DNA of 64,000 bases, taken from positions 310,001 to 374,000 of the forward strand of contig NZ_FRBY01000001.1 in the NCBI RefSeq assembly GCF_900142735.1. The letters are read 5' to 3'. The notes beneath the pieces were generated by a model. That model was not told the origin of the DNA. It did not search any database and saw nothing but the letters and a program-made list of their open reading frames with translations. A program made the translations under genes and the position numbers. Position 1 is the first letter of the stretch, and every line of letters starts with the position of its first letter. This DNA is from Flavobacterium saccharophilum (GTDB lineage: Bacteria; Bacteroidota; Bacteroidia; Flavobacteriales; Flavobacteriaceae). This document shows, piece after piece, positions 10,501 to 18,206 of the stretch.

Positions 10501-12051
10501 ACTTTACAAACAGATCTTGAAGTTTGTTCCTGTACAATTAACCCGGGAATAACACTAACCGTTCCTTCCAACAAAACATTAACGGTAAATGAGAACATTA
10601 CAGTTGGTGCTGGTGGTAAACTTTTACTAGAAAACAACGCTTCTTTACTACAAACAAGTGTGGCAGCAGATGCTTATACCGGAGATTTTGATTCATTTGT
10701 GATGCAAAGAAACACTTCACCAGTACGCCGATATGACTTTACTTGTTGGTCAACACCTGTAAACCGTCCATCTGGCTTTACTCTTCATGATGTTTCACCA
10801 CTTACTTTGGCTGATAAATATTATAGCTTTAATCCATCAACAGGATGGAAAATTAGTTATAGTGGAGTCCTGCCTATGGAACCTGGGATGGGTTACATTG
10901 TGAGAGCACCTCAAACTTATGATATAAACACCGCTGCTGTCTACCCGGCGACATTTACCGGAAAGCCTAATAATGGAACCATACAAATAACTCCTGAAGC
11001 AAATAAAAATATTTTGGTAGGAAATCCCTATCCTTCAGCATTGAATGCCAAGAAATTCATCGATGACAATAGTATTGCAGGTGTTGATGTAGGTTCATTG
11101 TATTTTTGGACACACAATAGCCCTCCGGTCAATTCTATTCCTGGAGATAAAAAATATTATTACAACACCGCAGATTATGCCGTTTTTAACTTAACAGGCA
11201 GTACTAAGGGTTCGAATACTCCAGGATATAATGCAAAGCCAACAGGATATATTGCGGCTGCAGAGTCTTTCTTTATCAGGCCTAACTCAGGTAATAAAAT
11301 TTCGTTTACCAATGGTATGAGAGTGGTCGGTAAAAATGATCAGTTTTTTAAGACTGAAAAGACAACAACTGAGGAAAACAATCGCCTTTGGTTAAATTTT
11401 TCTAATACAGAAGGTGCTTTTAAACAAGCTCTAATTGGCTACATTGATGGAGCCACAGATAACCTGGATTATAACTATGACGCACCTACTAATAGTGGAA
11501 ATGCATATGTAGATTTTTATAGTATTAACAATACTGACAAATTAACTATCCAGGGACGTGCCTTGCCTTTTAATGACACAGATCTTGTTCCGCTAGGATA
11601 TGTAAGTAAAATTGTTGGAGATTTTACCATATCTATCGAGGAGGCTGACGGATTCTTTGATACCCAAGCTGTTTATTTAGAAGATAAAACAACTGGAAAA
11701 ACAGTCGATTTACGAGCTGCAGATTATACGTTTGCAACTGAAAAAGGGACTTTTGAAGATCGATTTGTGCTTCGTTATACCAACAAAACACTTGGAACGG
11801 GTGATTTCGAAAATATCGAAAACGGACTATTAGTTTCTGTGAAAGATAAAGTGATAAAAGTTACATCGGCAGAAGAAAACATTAAAGAAGTAACCATTTT
11901 TGATATAAACGGAAAACAGCTTCAAAGCAAAAACAAAATTGGTTCAACTGAACTTCTGATATCAGCTCTTCAAGCAGCCAATCAGGTTCTATTGGTGAAA
12001 GTGACTCTAGAAAATGAATTTGTCGTAACCAAGAAAATTGTATTTCAATAA
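7507..12051 (+). CDS. Giant T9SS-sorted adhesin with beta-helix and PA14 domains
   Basis: About 1514 residues. The frame opens at 7492 (MPRFN), but ATG 7507 gives MIRKLLLPFLFLLLPFFGFAQ, a textbook signal peptide, and is preferred. Residues ~195-480 form an Asn/Gly-rich right-handed beta-helix-like stretch. A PA14-type domain (GDDGARLYIDG, about 770-840) follows, then a second PA14-like unit (about 885-985). The last ~440 residues nearly duplicate the C-terminus of the adhesin at 1772-6265 and end in the same ChiA-type T9SS sorting signal. A cell-surface or secreted carbohydrate/adhesion role is inferred from PA14 and beta-helix domains; the substrate is unknown. A strong terminator follows. 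Confidence 0.88.
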   Translation: MIRKLLLPFLFLLLPFFGFAQTIDLATWSLTSNGDSTFKQNYVQNASFTSDAGQNPITYGSTGALVTGWNNSDYVHYRYVEISIVPTTNNVIWISNLILQQSSIPNGGLSNYIAKYAITQNGTTPDASTFYNTATPLVAEESISGNPYKTIKINESLNSTQKLIVRFYTKGNDFNAIKWQFLPNTLKFTGKLMGPLAGPYIIGNSTVSDFTSIKSAINALNNVGVSAPVTFLIDENQTIASQLTINQFTGTSATNTVTIRPNDNKNVSIIGSIRNGALIALNGADNVIIDGNNAFTDNNLKLFNNYSNGANDNRLGIWLYNDANNNTFKNLYIQMTILGKTIDVFATGIFSGGNTIGSSGNNSNNTVSNITFTETKQPIFIEGGNNWIISKNKLGSDNTDIQPSVGIYINNVNGYTVSGNTISGITKFSNDNIRTAAGISILGSSTAGTIYNNIINNVNNTHQSNQSNTAGIFIDNSATSTTTIYNNIISNVYTQANDNGDSNINYKGHGIYIKNGINKLYYNTIAMIPSNQNNGRSSCVYIEGATSVDLKNNILYNSRTSGTQYALYSKIANANLTSNYNSFYVTSGNTDNVVRNQDNSYKLSDWMKIKDANSVVTAPAFTSTYRLNTTDAANNILKGDPITDIITDIDGTIRVKPYMGAYEIKTCTPVGNEIAFGNDSWIGYVYKWTGTNAPDPKPTALPGNDTTVYIGTVTESSQVFDRNVGNNAITGTTINICGPAPLDKFLVRYKMKTTTAAGIYNFSIGGDDGARLYIDGKLVISRWNDHSFIIDGALIELTADSHEFIFEYYENGGAARATFSYGLIKGDNLNLPYGINVWNVYGFTQNNFNLSQTVYAGTYVDSNVNITTTGSWPKEKSPSANTEWQGAPMPIDNFTTTHRRQGFPCGNYKIQLVNYDDDVQIYVNGVLKFPLTTNKTAPQYINNGEVFVLNSSSKVEVLLKENGGDAYMGIKFESTPVIYDGTGTPPANTTAITIASNTTLQTDLEVCSCTINPGITLTVPSNKTLTVNENITVGAGGKLLLENNASLLQTSVAADAYTGDFDSFVMQRNTSPVRRYDFTCWSTPVNRPSGFTLHDVSPLTLADKYYSFNPSTGWKISYSGVLPMEPGMGYIVRAPQTYDINTAAVYPATFTGKPNNGTIQITPEANKNILVGNPYPSALNAKKFIDDNSIAGVDVGSLYFWTHNSPPVNSIPGDKKYYYNTADYAVFNLTGSTKGSNTPGYNAKPTGYIAAAESFFIRPNSGNKISFTNGMRVVGKNDQFFKTEKTTTEENNRLWLNFSNTEGAFKQALIGYIDGATDNLDYNYDAPTNSGNAYVDFYSINNTDKLTIQGRALPFNDTDLVPLGYVSKIVGDFTISIEEADGFFDTQAVYLEDKTTGKTVDLRAADYTFATEKGTFEDRFVLRYTNKTLGTGDFENIENGLLVSVKDKVIKVTSAEENIKEVTIFDINGKQLQSKNKIGSTELLISALQAANQVLLVKVTLENEFVVTKKIVFQ
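10727..12051 (+). repeat. C-terminal module, copy 2 (inverted relative to 1772-3095)
   Basis: This is the partner of the 3' module of the minus-strand adhesin. It runs from RRYDFTCWST through the sorting signal. The copies face outward from a ~7.6-kb spacer that holds the distinct 5' parts of both genes and recX. Confidence 0.85.
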
Positions 12052-12068
12052 ATAAAACCTATGAACAC

Positions 12069-12105
12069 AAAAAAACTCCTTTTGCTATGCAAAAGGAGTT
12101 TTTTT
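12069..12105. terminator. Bidirectional terminator between convergent genes
   Basis: A perfect stem AACTCCTTTTGC / GCAAAAGGAGTT is flanked by A and T runs. It sits between the plus-strand adhesin stop and the minus-strand ketoacyl synthase stop and can serve both. Confidence 0.85.
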
Positions 12106-12127
12106 GTGTGTAAAATCTAAAATCTTA

Positions 12128-13297
12128 CTATCTCTTTTCAATCAGAATACTTACTGCATTTCCTCCAAAACCAACGGCATTAATCATTACCTTCTTAATT
12201 GGTCTAGTTTGTGTTTGCTTTTCTCCAAACGGCACTCCAATAAACGTGTCATTTTGCATCATCAAAAGCGCTAGTTCTAAACTCAAAATTCCCGAAGCTC
12301 CAAACGTATGCCCAATTTTCCATTTGTTTGTAGTCAACAAAGGCAGTTTTGAGCCAAATACTTTTTCGATCGCACGTAATTCTGTTAAATCTCCTTTAAT
12401 CGTTCCGGGAGCATGCATTACAATAACATCAATATCTTCAGGATTTTCCTCCTTTAAAGCCATCTTCATCGATTTTTGAAAACAATCTGCTTCCGCAGAA
12501 ATAGAAATATTATGTTCTAAAATTTCTGTTGCATAACCAACACCGATAATATAAGCGATTGCATTTTCTTTTTCTCCAGCTTCTAAACAACAAACTGCGG
12601 CACCTTCACCCAAAATCATGGTGTTTTGTGTTTTCTCAAAATCAAAAGCCAGATTTGGCCAGGCTTCTTCTGTTTGATTAATGCGAGAATATATTTTTAA
12701 AGCTCTCATTTGAGCAATAGTAAAATCAGTCAATGGGGCTTCACTTCCCCCTACTAAAAATTTATCTGCCATTCCGGATTTTAACCAGGCAACGCCATTT
12801 AATACTGCATGAAGCGCAGTTGAACAGGTAATAGAATGCGAAATTTCTGGTCCCACACTTTGCAAATCGTGAGCAATCCAGGACGAAACATTCCCTAAAG
12901 TGGTGGTTGGAGAAGCTAAAGTCTGCGCTTTTCCGGTATCTATATACTCTTTGTAATGCTTTTCGAATAAATCAGTAGCACCGCGAGAAGATCCAATGTT
13001 TATTCCGAAGATATCTTCTGAACTCCACCCTGCTTGCTCAACTGCTTTTCTTGAAGCCGCCAATGCAAACAAAACGGAATCATCTAAAAATTTATATTTA
13101 GGATCCGATTCGCGAATCTCAGCAACAATTTGTTTCGATTCAACCTCTAAAGCAGCTACCGAAGTTTCCTGCTGATCTAAAAATTGTTTCGAAAAGCAAT
13201 GTTGGTTATCGAGGTATTTTTTCCAAACTTCGTCGGCATTATTTCCTAAAGGAGAAATAGAAGAAAAAGCTGTTATGGAGATTTTTTGTGTATTCAA
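12128..13297 (-). CDS. Beta-ketoacyl synthase-like condensing enzyme of the biotin cluster
   Basis: 389 residues with a thiolase-fold condensing-enzyme layout. The likely catalytic residues are Cys158 (SITCSTALH), His295 in HAPGT (usually HGTGT) and His330 in KWKIGHTFGASG, so the Cys-His-His triad is intact. It would condense acyl chains on ACP or CoA. It lies downstream of bioA on the same strand, so a role in making the pimeloyl precursor of biotin is attractive, but that is inference. It is shorter and more divergent than housekeeping FabF. A palindromic element (13326-13489) separates it from bioA. Confidence 0.8.
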   Translation of the reverse strand: MNTQKISITAFSSISPLGNNADEVWKKYLDNQHCFSKQFLDQQETSVAALEVESKQIVAEIRESDPKYKFLDDSVLFALAASRKAVEQAGWSSEDIFGINIGSSRGATDLFEKHYKEYIDTGKAQTLASPTTTLGNVSSWIAHDLQSVGPEISHSITCSTALHAVLNGVAWLKSGMADKFLVGGSEAPLTDFTIAQMRALKIYSRINQTEEAWPNLAFDFEKTQNTMILGEGAAVCCLEAGEKENAIAYIIGVGYATEILEHNISISAEADCFQKSMKMALKEENPEDIDVIVMHAPGTIKGDLTELRAIEKVFGSKLPLLTTNKWKIGHTFGASGILSLELALLMMQNDTFIGVPFGEKQTQTRPIKKVMINAVGFGGNAVSILIEKR

Positions 13298-13325
13298 AAT
13301 ATTGTTTTTATGCCAGTTGCATTTA

Positions 13326-13489
13326 ACCGCAAAGGTCGCAAAAGTTTATAAAATGTCTTAATTAATTGCGTATAAAGTTCGCAAAGCTTTTCGGAAACAT
13401 GGAACGCGGATTACGCGGATGAAACAGATTTACACTGATTTTAATTATTAATCTGCGTAAATCTGTTTAATCCGTCAAATCTGTGGGCA
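13326..13489. repeat. Intergenic palindromic element, GCGGAT/ACAGATT family
   Basis: The left sub-part (13326-13386) carries CGCAAAG-type words. The main palindrome (13404-13489) has a left arm of GCGGATTACGCGGAT...ACAGATTTACACTGATT words and a right arm AATCTGCGTAAATCTGT...ATCCG ending TGTGGGC. It fills the bioA-ketoacyl synthase gap. Similar words occur at 15493-15604 and around the GxxExxY gene. Confidence 0.7.
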
Positions 13490-13492
13490 AAA

Positions 13493-14764
13493 TTAGACCA
13501 TTTCTATAGCTTCTTCAATTGTTTTATAAACTTTTTGAAGCTGTTCGTCTGTCATTATGTATGGAGGAAGAATGTAAACGATGTTTCCTACTGGTCTCAG
13601 AATAACGCCTTTATCAATAAAGAAATTATACAATTTGGTACGCATGGATCCATAATACCTTTCTTCAGCATCTGATTTGATTTCAACTGCAAAAATAACT
13701 CCCAATGTTCTGGCCGTAATTACTTTTGCATGATTTTCAATCTTCTGCTGAAAGGCTAAATGACTTTTATTGATTCGTTCAATATTCGCTTGCATTTCGT
13801 CAGTCTGCAATAAATCGATACTAGCCAAAGCTGCGGCACAACCTGTTGGATTTGCTGTAAAAGTATGCCCATGGAATAATGCTTTATTAATATCATCATC
13901 ATAAAAAGCATCAAAAACATCTTGTGTAAAAGTGGTAATCGCCATCGGGATTGTTCCTCCTGTCAAAGCTTTTGACAAACAAATCATATCCGGATCTTCT
14001 GAAACATAATCCATTGCAAAGGTTTTTCCGGTTTTACCAAAGCCTGTCATTACTTCGTCAGCAATTGTCAACACTTTGTTTTCCTTACAAATCTGAATCA
14101 GTTTTGCTAAGGCTTCCGGTTCGTACATAACCATTCCAGCTGCACCCTGAACCAAAGGCTCGAAAATAAATCCAGCGCAATTGTGCGTTTTAATCACATT
14201 TTTCAACGCTTGAAAACTTGCTTCTTCCTGCCCTTTTACCGGAACCGGAATTCGAACTACATCAATAAACATTCCCTGAAAAGCCTGTGTATAAAACGAA
14301 ATTCCACTTGCCGCCATTGCCGCAAAAGTATCTCCGTGAAAGGCATTTTCAAAAGCAATTATCGTGGTGCGTTTTTCATTTTTATTGAAAAAATACTGCA
14401 AAGCTACTTTGATTGCCACTTCAACAGCAGTTGAACCATTATCTGAAAAGAAGATTTTCTGTTGATTCTTTGGAAGAATTTCGATCAGCTTCTCTGCCAC
14501 TTTTATAGCTGGTTCATGTGTAAAACCACCAAACAAAACATGTTCTAAAGTTGTTAATTGCTTGTAAATCGCATCAGCAATAAATTTATTACTGTGTCCA
14601 AATGGGTTTACCCACCAAGATGCGATCGCATCAATATATTCTTTATTGTTTTCGTCCCAAAGCAATGCACCTTCTCCTCTGGAAATGGCGATTGGTGTTT
14701 GTGATGTTTTGTGCTGAGTATAAGGATGCCAAAGGTATTGGCTGTCTTTTTCTGTTAAAGTCAT
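13493..14764 (-). CDS. bioA: Adenosylmethionine--8-amino-7-oxononanoate aminotransferase
   Basis: 423 residues, a class-III PLP aminotransferase. It transfers the amino group of S-adenosylmethionine to KAPA, giving DAPA, the third biotin-assembly step. Visible family marks are the N-terminal LWHPYTQHK motif, SWWVNPFGHSN near residues 49-59, Asp236 in IADEVMTGFG and the PLP Lys265 in CLSKALTGG. Length is normal. It follows bioD on the minus strand, separated by a ~100-base palindrome (14770-14870). A CAAAGATA box (TATCTTTG on the minus strand) at 14822-14829 might allow internal transcription. Confidence 0.95.
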   Translation of the reverse strand: MTLTEKDSQYLWHPYTQHKTSQTPIAISRGEGALLWDENNKEYIDAIASWWVNPFGHSNKFIADAIYKQLTTLEHVLFGGFTHEPAIKVAEKLIEILPKNQQKIFFSDNGSTAVEVAIKVALQYFFNKNEKRTTIIAFENAFHGDTFAAMAASGISFYTQAFQGMFIDVVRIPVPVKGQEEASFQALKNVIKTHNCAGFIFEPLVQGAAGMVMYEPEALAKLIQICKENKVLTIADEVMTGFGKTGKTFAMDYVSEDPDMICLSKALTGGTIPMAITTFTQDVFDAFYDDDINKALFHGHTFTANPTGCAAALASIDLLQTDEMQANIERINKSHLAFQQKIENHAKVITARTLGVIFAVEIKSDAEERYYGSMRTKLYNFFIDKGVILRPVGNIVYILPPYIMTDEQLQKVYKTIEEAIEMV

Positions 14765-14769
14765 TTTTA

Positions 14770-14870
14770 TTAGAATATAGAAAAGAGAGTATAGAATAAA
14801 GACTATACTCTATAGTTTTGACAAAGATAAGAAAGTCTATTTTCTTTATTCTATATTCTTTACTCTATAA
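14770..14870. repeat. Palindrome of AGAATATAGA words between bioD and bioA
   Basis: The left arm is made of AGAATATAGAAAAGAGAGT-like words. The right arm is made of CTTTATTCTATATTCTTTA words, an imperfect reverse complement. The right arm runs into the last codons of bioD. Confidence 0.65.
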
Positions 14871-15482
14871 CGAAAGCAAGTTTTCCCGAAACAAATCGGC
14901 GTATTCCCGAATTACGTTTTGATCAAAATACGGCTCCTCATCAATTCTTCCAATGCATTTTATTCCGGTTTTATTGAGAATCAAACTTTCGGTCGATTTG
15001 TTTTCGCTTCCGCTGAAGATAATTCCGGCTACTTCAAAACCTCTGTGCTGAATCGCTTCAATAGTCAACAAAGTATGATTGATGCTTCCTAGATAATGTC
15101 TTGAAACTACAATCACTTTATAGTCTGACTGAATCAAATCGATGATTGTATCTTTTTCATTCAAGGGAACAAAAATTCCTCCCGCACCTTCAATAACCAA
15201 ATGATTTTCTGTTTTTGGCTCCTGAATTTGTTTTAAATCAATTGTAATTCCATCAATTTCAGCCGCCAAATGTGGACTTGCTGGTGTATTTAATTGGTAA
15301 GCGTTTGGGTAAAATTGAGATTTGGAATTTGAAACCTGAGATTTTACTTTATGACTATCTGAATTGTCTAAATCTCCAGCTTGAATGGGTTTCCAATAAT
15401 CAGCTTCTAAAGCTTCAACTACTATTGCTGATGTTACTGTTTTACCAACATCAGTTGAAATTCCTGTTATAAATATTTTCAT
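14865..15482 (-). CDS. bioD: Dethiobiotin synthase
   Basis: 205 residues, a small ATP-dependent carboxylase of the P-loop fold. The N-terminal nucleotide-binding loop is visible as FITGISTDVGKTVTSA (residues 3-18). KPIQAG follows, and VIEGAGGIFVPL in the middle is the conserved GAGG segment. It converts DAPA to dethiobiotin in the cytoplasm. The stop codon lies in the arm of the bioD-bioA palindrome. Upstream lie palindrome 15493-15604 and a candidate promoter, so the 5' leader would contain that palindrome. Residues ~45-58 (KVKSQVSNSKSQF) look like a small lineage-specific insertion. Confidence 0.93.
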   Translation of the reverse strand: MKIFITGISTDVGKTVTSAIVVEALEADYWKPIQAGDLDNSDSHKVKSQVSNSKSQFYPNAYQLNTPASPHLAAEIDGITIDLKQIQEPKTENHLVIEGAGGIFVPLNEKDTIIDLIQSDYKVIVVSRHYLGSINHTLLTIEAIQHRGFEVAGIIFSGSENKSTESLILNKTGIKCIGRIDEEPYFDQNVIREYADLFRENLLSL

Positions 15483-15492
15483 AATTAATAGA

Positions 15493-15604
15493 CCGCGGAT
15501 AACACAGATTATACGGATTATCGCGGATTTTTTTAAATTTTCAATCTACACAGTAATATAATAATCTGTGTAAATCCGCAGTATCCGTTTTTATCTGCGG
15601 GCTA
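15493..15604. repeat. Intergenic palindromic element, GCGGAT/ACAGATT family, bioD leader
   Basis: The left arm carries GCGGATAACACAGATTATACGG words and the right arm AATCTGTGTAAATCCGC...ATCTGCGGGC. It is an imperfect inverted repeat of about 110 bases ending TGCGGGC, like the element at 13404-13489 (TGTGGGC). It lies between a candidate bioD promoter and the bioD start. Confidence 0.7.
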
Positions 15605-15609
15605 TGACG

Positions 15610-15641
15610 CAAAAATACCAATAAAATAACAAACCCATCAA
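15610..15641 (-). promoter_or_regulatory. Candidate promoter for bioD
   Basis: On the minus strand TTG (15641-15639), 21 bases, then TATTTTTG (15617-15610). It overlaps the terminator hairpin of the upstream sigma operon, so it could restart transcription into bioD-bioA. Confidence 0.4.
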
Positions 15642-15658
15642 TTACGATGGGTTGTGTT
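15628..15658 (-). terminator. Hairpin after the sigma factor/membrane protein operon
   Basis: The stem ACAAACCCATC / GATGGGTTGTGT lies directly downstream of the minus-strand stop at 15659. The poly-T tail is weak. Confidence 0.55.
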
Positions 15659-16273
15659 TTATTCTTCTTTTAGTTCGTCGATCACTTTTCTAATTTCTTT
15701 GGCATATTTTCCGTAAAACTTATGAACCCACCACTCCAGTGAAATTCCCATAAAAAGCATACAAAAAACGACAACGGAAAACAATCCTATTAATTGATAA
15801 TTTGTAAATCCATCGGCAAAAAAACCTGGAATTTTAGAAAATTCATAGTAAAAAAACCCAATGAAATATAAAATTAAAAAAGGCGTCAAGGCAAATCCGA
15901 AGGTCTTATACAATTCCATATTCAGCCTGATATCAAAATAAGTTTCATATAAACTGTCTTTTGTTTTTAACGTAATTGTGTTCAGTCTTTTATAAAAAAA
16001 GTAAAACTTGATAAAATAGTAAACACAAACTGCCACAAAAAGGCTAAATAGCAGGTAAAACAAAATCACTCCTTTAGCTGGAAAATGCAATAAAAAAGGG
16101 GCTAGTCCAATCAAAACAATTGAAATGATTTGATAAATAAATTCGTTTTTTAAGTTTTTCCTAATTTTATCCAAAGGCGTCTTGGCCGATTGTATTTTTT
16201 CTAAATTATTTGGAAGAACAACATTTTCAGTTTGTTCGTTTTTCCATGCGTTTTGTATATCGTTAAAATCCAT
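15659..16273 (-). CDS. Membrane protein, probable anti-sigma partner of the ECF sigma factor
   Basis: 204 residues. A cytoplasmic N-terminus (MDFNDIQNAWKNEQ) is followed by about four hydrophobic segments near residues 48-65, 68-90, 125-142 and 160-182, and a charged C-terminus. Its start overlaps the end of the sigma factor gene by 11 bases, the usual translational coupling of a sigma factor with its inner-membrane regulator. The N-terminal opening resembles other Bacteroidota proteins encoded after ECF sigma genes. No zinc-binding HxxxCxxC anti-sigma motif is present, so the anti-sigma role rests on context only. Confidence 0.6.
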   Translation of the reverse strand: MDFNDIQNAWKNEQTENVVLPNNLEKIQSAKTPLDKIRKNLKNEFIYQIISIVLIGLAPFLLHFPAKGVILFYLLFSLFVAVCVYYFIKFYFFYKRLNTITLKTKDSLYETYFDIRLNMELYKTFGFALTPFLILYFIGFFYYEFSKIPGFFADGFTNYQLIGLFSVVVFCMLFMGISLEWWVHKFYGKYAKEIRKVIDELKEE

Positions 16274-16766
16274 ATCCTTGATTTTTAATAATTTCTTTTA
16301 ATTTTTCTTTTGCTCTGTTTAATTTTACGCGGGCATTCCCTTCAGAAATTCCAAGATTCTCTCCAATTTCTTTATGGGAGAAACCTTCCAACTGATAGAA
16401 AATAATCGCTTTGTCAATTTTTTCCAATTTCTGAACTGCTTTGTAAAAATGATCCAGCTGACTTTCTTTGATATGCGAATCGCTTTCATCATCCTTAATA
16501 TTCTCCGAAGCAATTTCATATTTATCAACTTTACGCTTTTCTTTTCTGAGGAAAACAATTGCAGTATTTACAGCAACCCGATACATCCAGGTAGAAAACT
16601 GACTTTCATTCCGAAAAGTATCGTACGATTTCCAAAGCTGACAAACAATTTCCTGAAACAAATCCTGTTGATCATCATGGTTATCCATGTACATCTTAGA
16701 GACTTTGTACAAAATTCCTTTGTGTTTTTCTATCCGGTTTAAAAATTCTTGCTCTTTTTCTTTCAA
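16263..16766 (-). CDS. ECF-type RNA polymerase sigma factor
   Basis: 167 residues. Region 2 is visible as DLFQEIVCQLWKSYDTFRNESQFSTWMYRVAVNTA (about 35-69). Region 4 holds a helix-turn-helix, EGFSHKEIGENLGISEGNARVKLNRAKEKL (about 127-156). The two are joined by an acidic linker. It would direct RNA polymerase to a small regulon of unknown stimulus. It starts 8 bases after the TraB/GumN gene and overlaps the downstream membrane protein gene, so the three form one operon. Confidence 0.92.
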   Translation of the reverse strand: MKEKEQEFLNRIEKHKGILYKVSKMYMDNHDDQQDLFQEIVCQLWKSYDTFRNESQFSTWMYRVAVNTAIVFLRKEKRKVDKYEIASENIKDDESDSHIKESQLDHFYKAVQKLEKIDKAIIFYQLEGFSHKEIGENLGISEGNARVKLNRAKEKLKEIIKNQGYGF

Positions 16767-16773
16767 AACAATC

Positions 16774-17637
16774 TTATTTCAATATTGGTTTTACTTTATA
16801 TCCCGCTTTTCTTAACAAATTAATTACTCCTTCTTCCCCACCTAAATGCGCTGCTCCAACGGCAAAAAATGCACTTTCTTTTTTCATTACTTCGGGCATA
16901 TCTTTTACCCAATTTTTATTTCGATCATCAAGAATCGCTTTTTTAGTTTTCTCACTGGTAAATTTCAAATCTGTGGCAATGGCATAGGCTCCATCCACAT
17001 TCTCCCCTTTATAAAGAGATACTAATTTAGTCGTTTCTTCCGGAGTTGACTCGCTTAGTAAGTCAATCATTTCATCATTAGAATAGGCATTTTCAAGAAT
17101 TGAAAATTGCGACTTAACAGTTTCAAGACCGCCTACTTCAATATTTCTTTTTTTAGCCTGTTCAATAAATTCCATTTCGTAAAATTTCAGATCAGTACAG
17201 CCAAAACTTTTCATGGAGATCAAACTCATTACGGTCATCAGACTAAAACCATCAACTTGTTGTACTGTCATTCCGGTTTCCTTTTTCAAAATCGCATCTA
17301 ATCGGGACAACTGTTCCGGGCTTAATTTTTTACTTAAAGGTTCTTTTCCCATCGCCATTTTTTGGATATCACTCATTTCGTTGGGATCTGCAAAATTGAT
17401 TTCTAAAACTAATTTATTTGAAGATTCGAATGCTTTTTTTGCTTTTTCTGACATAAAAAAATCGCTTCCACAAATCATGTGAATGGTTCCATACAAATAA
17501 GAAGGTTTTTCTAATCCGTTTCCTGAGACTTCCCACAAAAGCGAGTTTTCAAGTTTTGGAGATTTTGTCTGTGCCTGAATTGAAAGACTAAAAATAAGTA
17601 CGATAGCTGTAACTGCTGATTTGAATAAATTTTTCAT
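16774..17637 (-). CDS. TraB/GumN family exported protein
   Basis: 287 residues with a signal peptide (MKNLFKSAVTAIVLIFSLSIQAQ). The TraB/GumN (TIKI-like) fold shows its two GxxH motifs: GTIH in YLYGTIHM near residue 52, and GAAH in VGAAHLGGEEGV near 263. LEINF and GGLE acidic motifs lie between them. These residues bind metal in TIKI proteases, so a periplasmic or secreted metal-dependent peptidase is possible but unproven. It is the first gene of an operon with the ECF sigma factor and its membrane partner, which may link it to an envelope response. Confidence 0.85.
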   Translation of the reverse strand: MKNLFKSAVTAIVLIFSLSIQAQTKSPKLENSLLWEVSGNGLEKPSYLYGTIHMICGSDFFMSEKAKKAFESSNKLVLEINFADPNEMSDIQKMAMGKEPLSKKLSPEQLSRLDAILKKETGMTVQQVDGFSLMTVMSLISMKSFGCTDLKFYEMEFIEQAKKRNIEVGGLETVKSQFSILENAYSNDEMIDLLSESTPEETTKLVSLYKGENVDGAYAIATDLKFTSEKTKKAILDDRNKNWVKDMPEVMKKESAFFAVGAAHLGGEEGVINLLRKAGYKVKPILK

Positions 17638-17766
17638 TTGGTTGTGATTTAAGTTGATGATTAAAACCCTATTATTTGATTACGACTCGTAAGTAATCGA
17701 ATAATCAAAACGTTACAAAAAATTTAAAAGTTTTTTAAAAGTGAGCAAATACAGGCTGTTTCACAG

Positions 17767-17818
17767 AGAAAAAATGGCCACAGATTAAACGGATTTAAAC
17801 TGATTGTCACTGATTTTT
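17767..17818. repeat. Palindrome arm at the 3' end of the GxxExxY gene
   Basis: Words CCACAGATTAAACGGATTT and ACTGATTGTCACTGATT belong to the same degenerate word set as the elements at 13404-13489 and 15493-15604. The arm encodes the last residues and stop of the GxxExxY reading frame. Confidence 0.65.
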
Positions 17819-18206
17819 AAGTTTGACTTTCTGTTATTTGTATAAACTAAACGTTTAAAATCTGGAGTTTCTCCAAAATTGAGAAGTAAACCAACTTCAA
17901 TTTGAGTAGACTTTAAATAATTGATCAACTGAGCAATATGCGAACTTATAAGATATTCGCAAGCCTTGAGTTCAACAATTATTGTATCTTCAATTAGTAA
18001 ATCAGCATAAAACTCGCCAACTAATTGATTTCTGAAATAAACTTTTATTTGTTTCTGAGCTTCTACTTTATAACCTTGCGCTTTTAATTCGAAGTACATT
18101 GCATTCTGATAGACTTCTCCAGAAAACCATAACCAAGTTCATTATAAACATCATAAAAAATCTTCAAAATTGGTTTCGAAATTTCTTTGTGCATTAAATC
18201 TCCCAT
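17785..18206 (-). pseudogene. Frameshifted GxxExxY (PD-(D/E)XK nuclease-like) protein
   Basis: The minus strand from ATG 18206 (or 18194) reads MHKEISKPILKIFYDVYNELGYGFLE. It then needs a one-base shift near 18115 to continue as VYQNAMYFELKAQGYKVEAQ and on to the stop at 17785. Without the shift the first frame stops within a few codons. Joined, the frames give ~140 residues with the family signature GFLExVY, and the deletion falls exactly inside that signature (GAGAA-GTC where GAGAAAGTC is expected). The nuclease-like D...ExK pattern (FYADLLI...VELKA) is intact in the second part. The gene is bracketed by palindrome arms. A sequencing error cannot be excluded. Confidence 0.8.

Noticed and set aside
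18100..18125. Programmed frameshift in the GxxExxY gene
   Set aside because: No slippery heptamer or stimulatory structure is evident and the family is normally one frame; a deletion or sequencing error is simpler.
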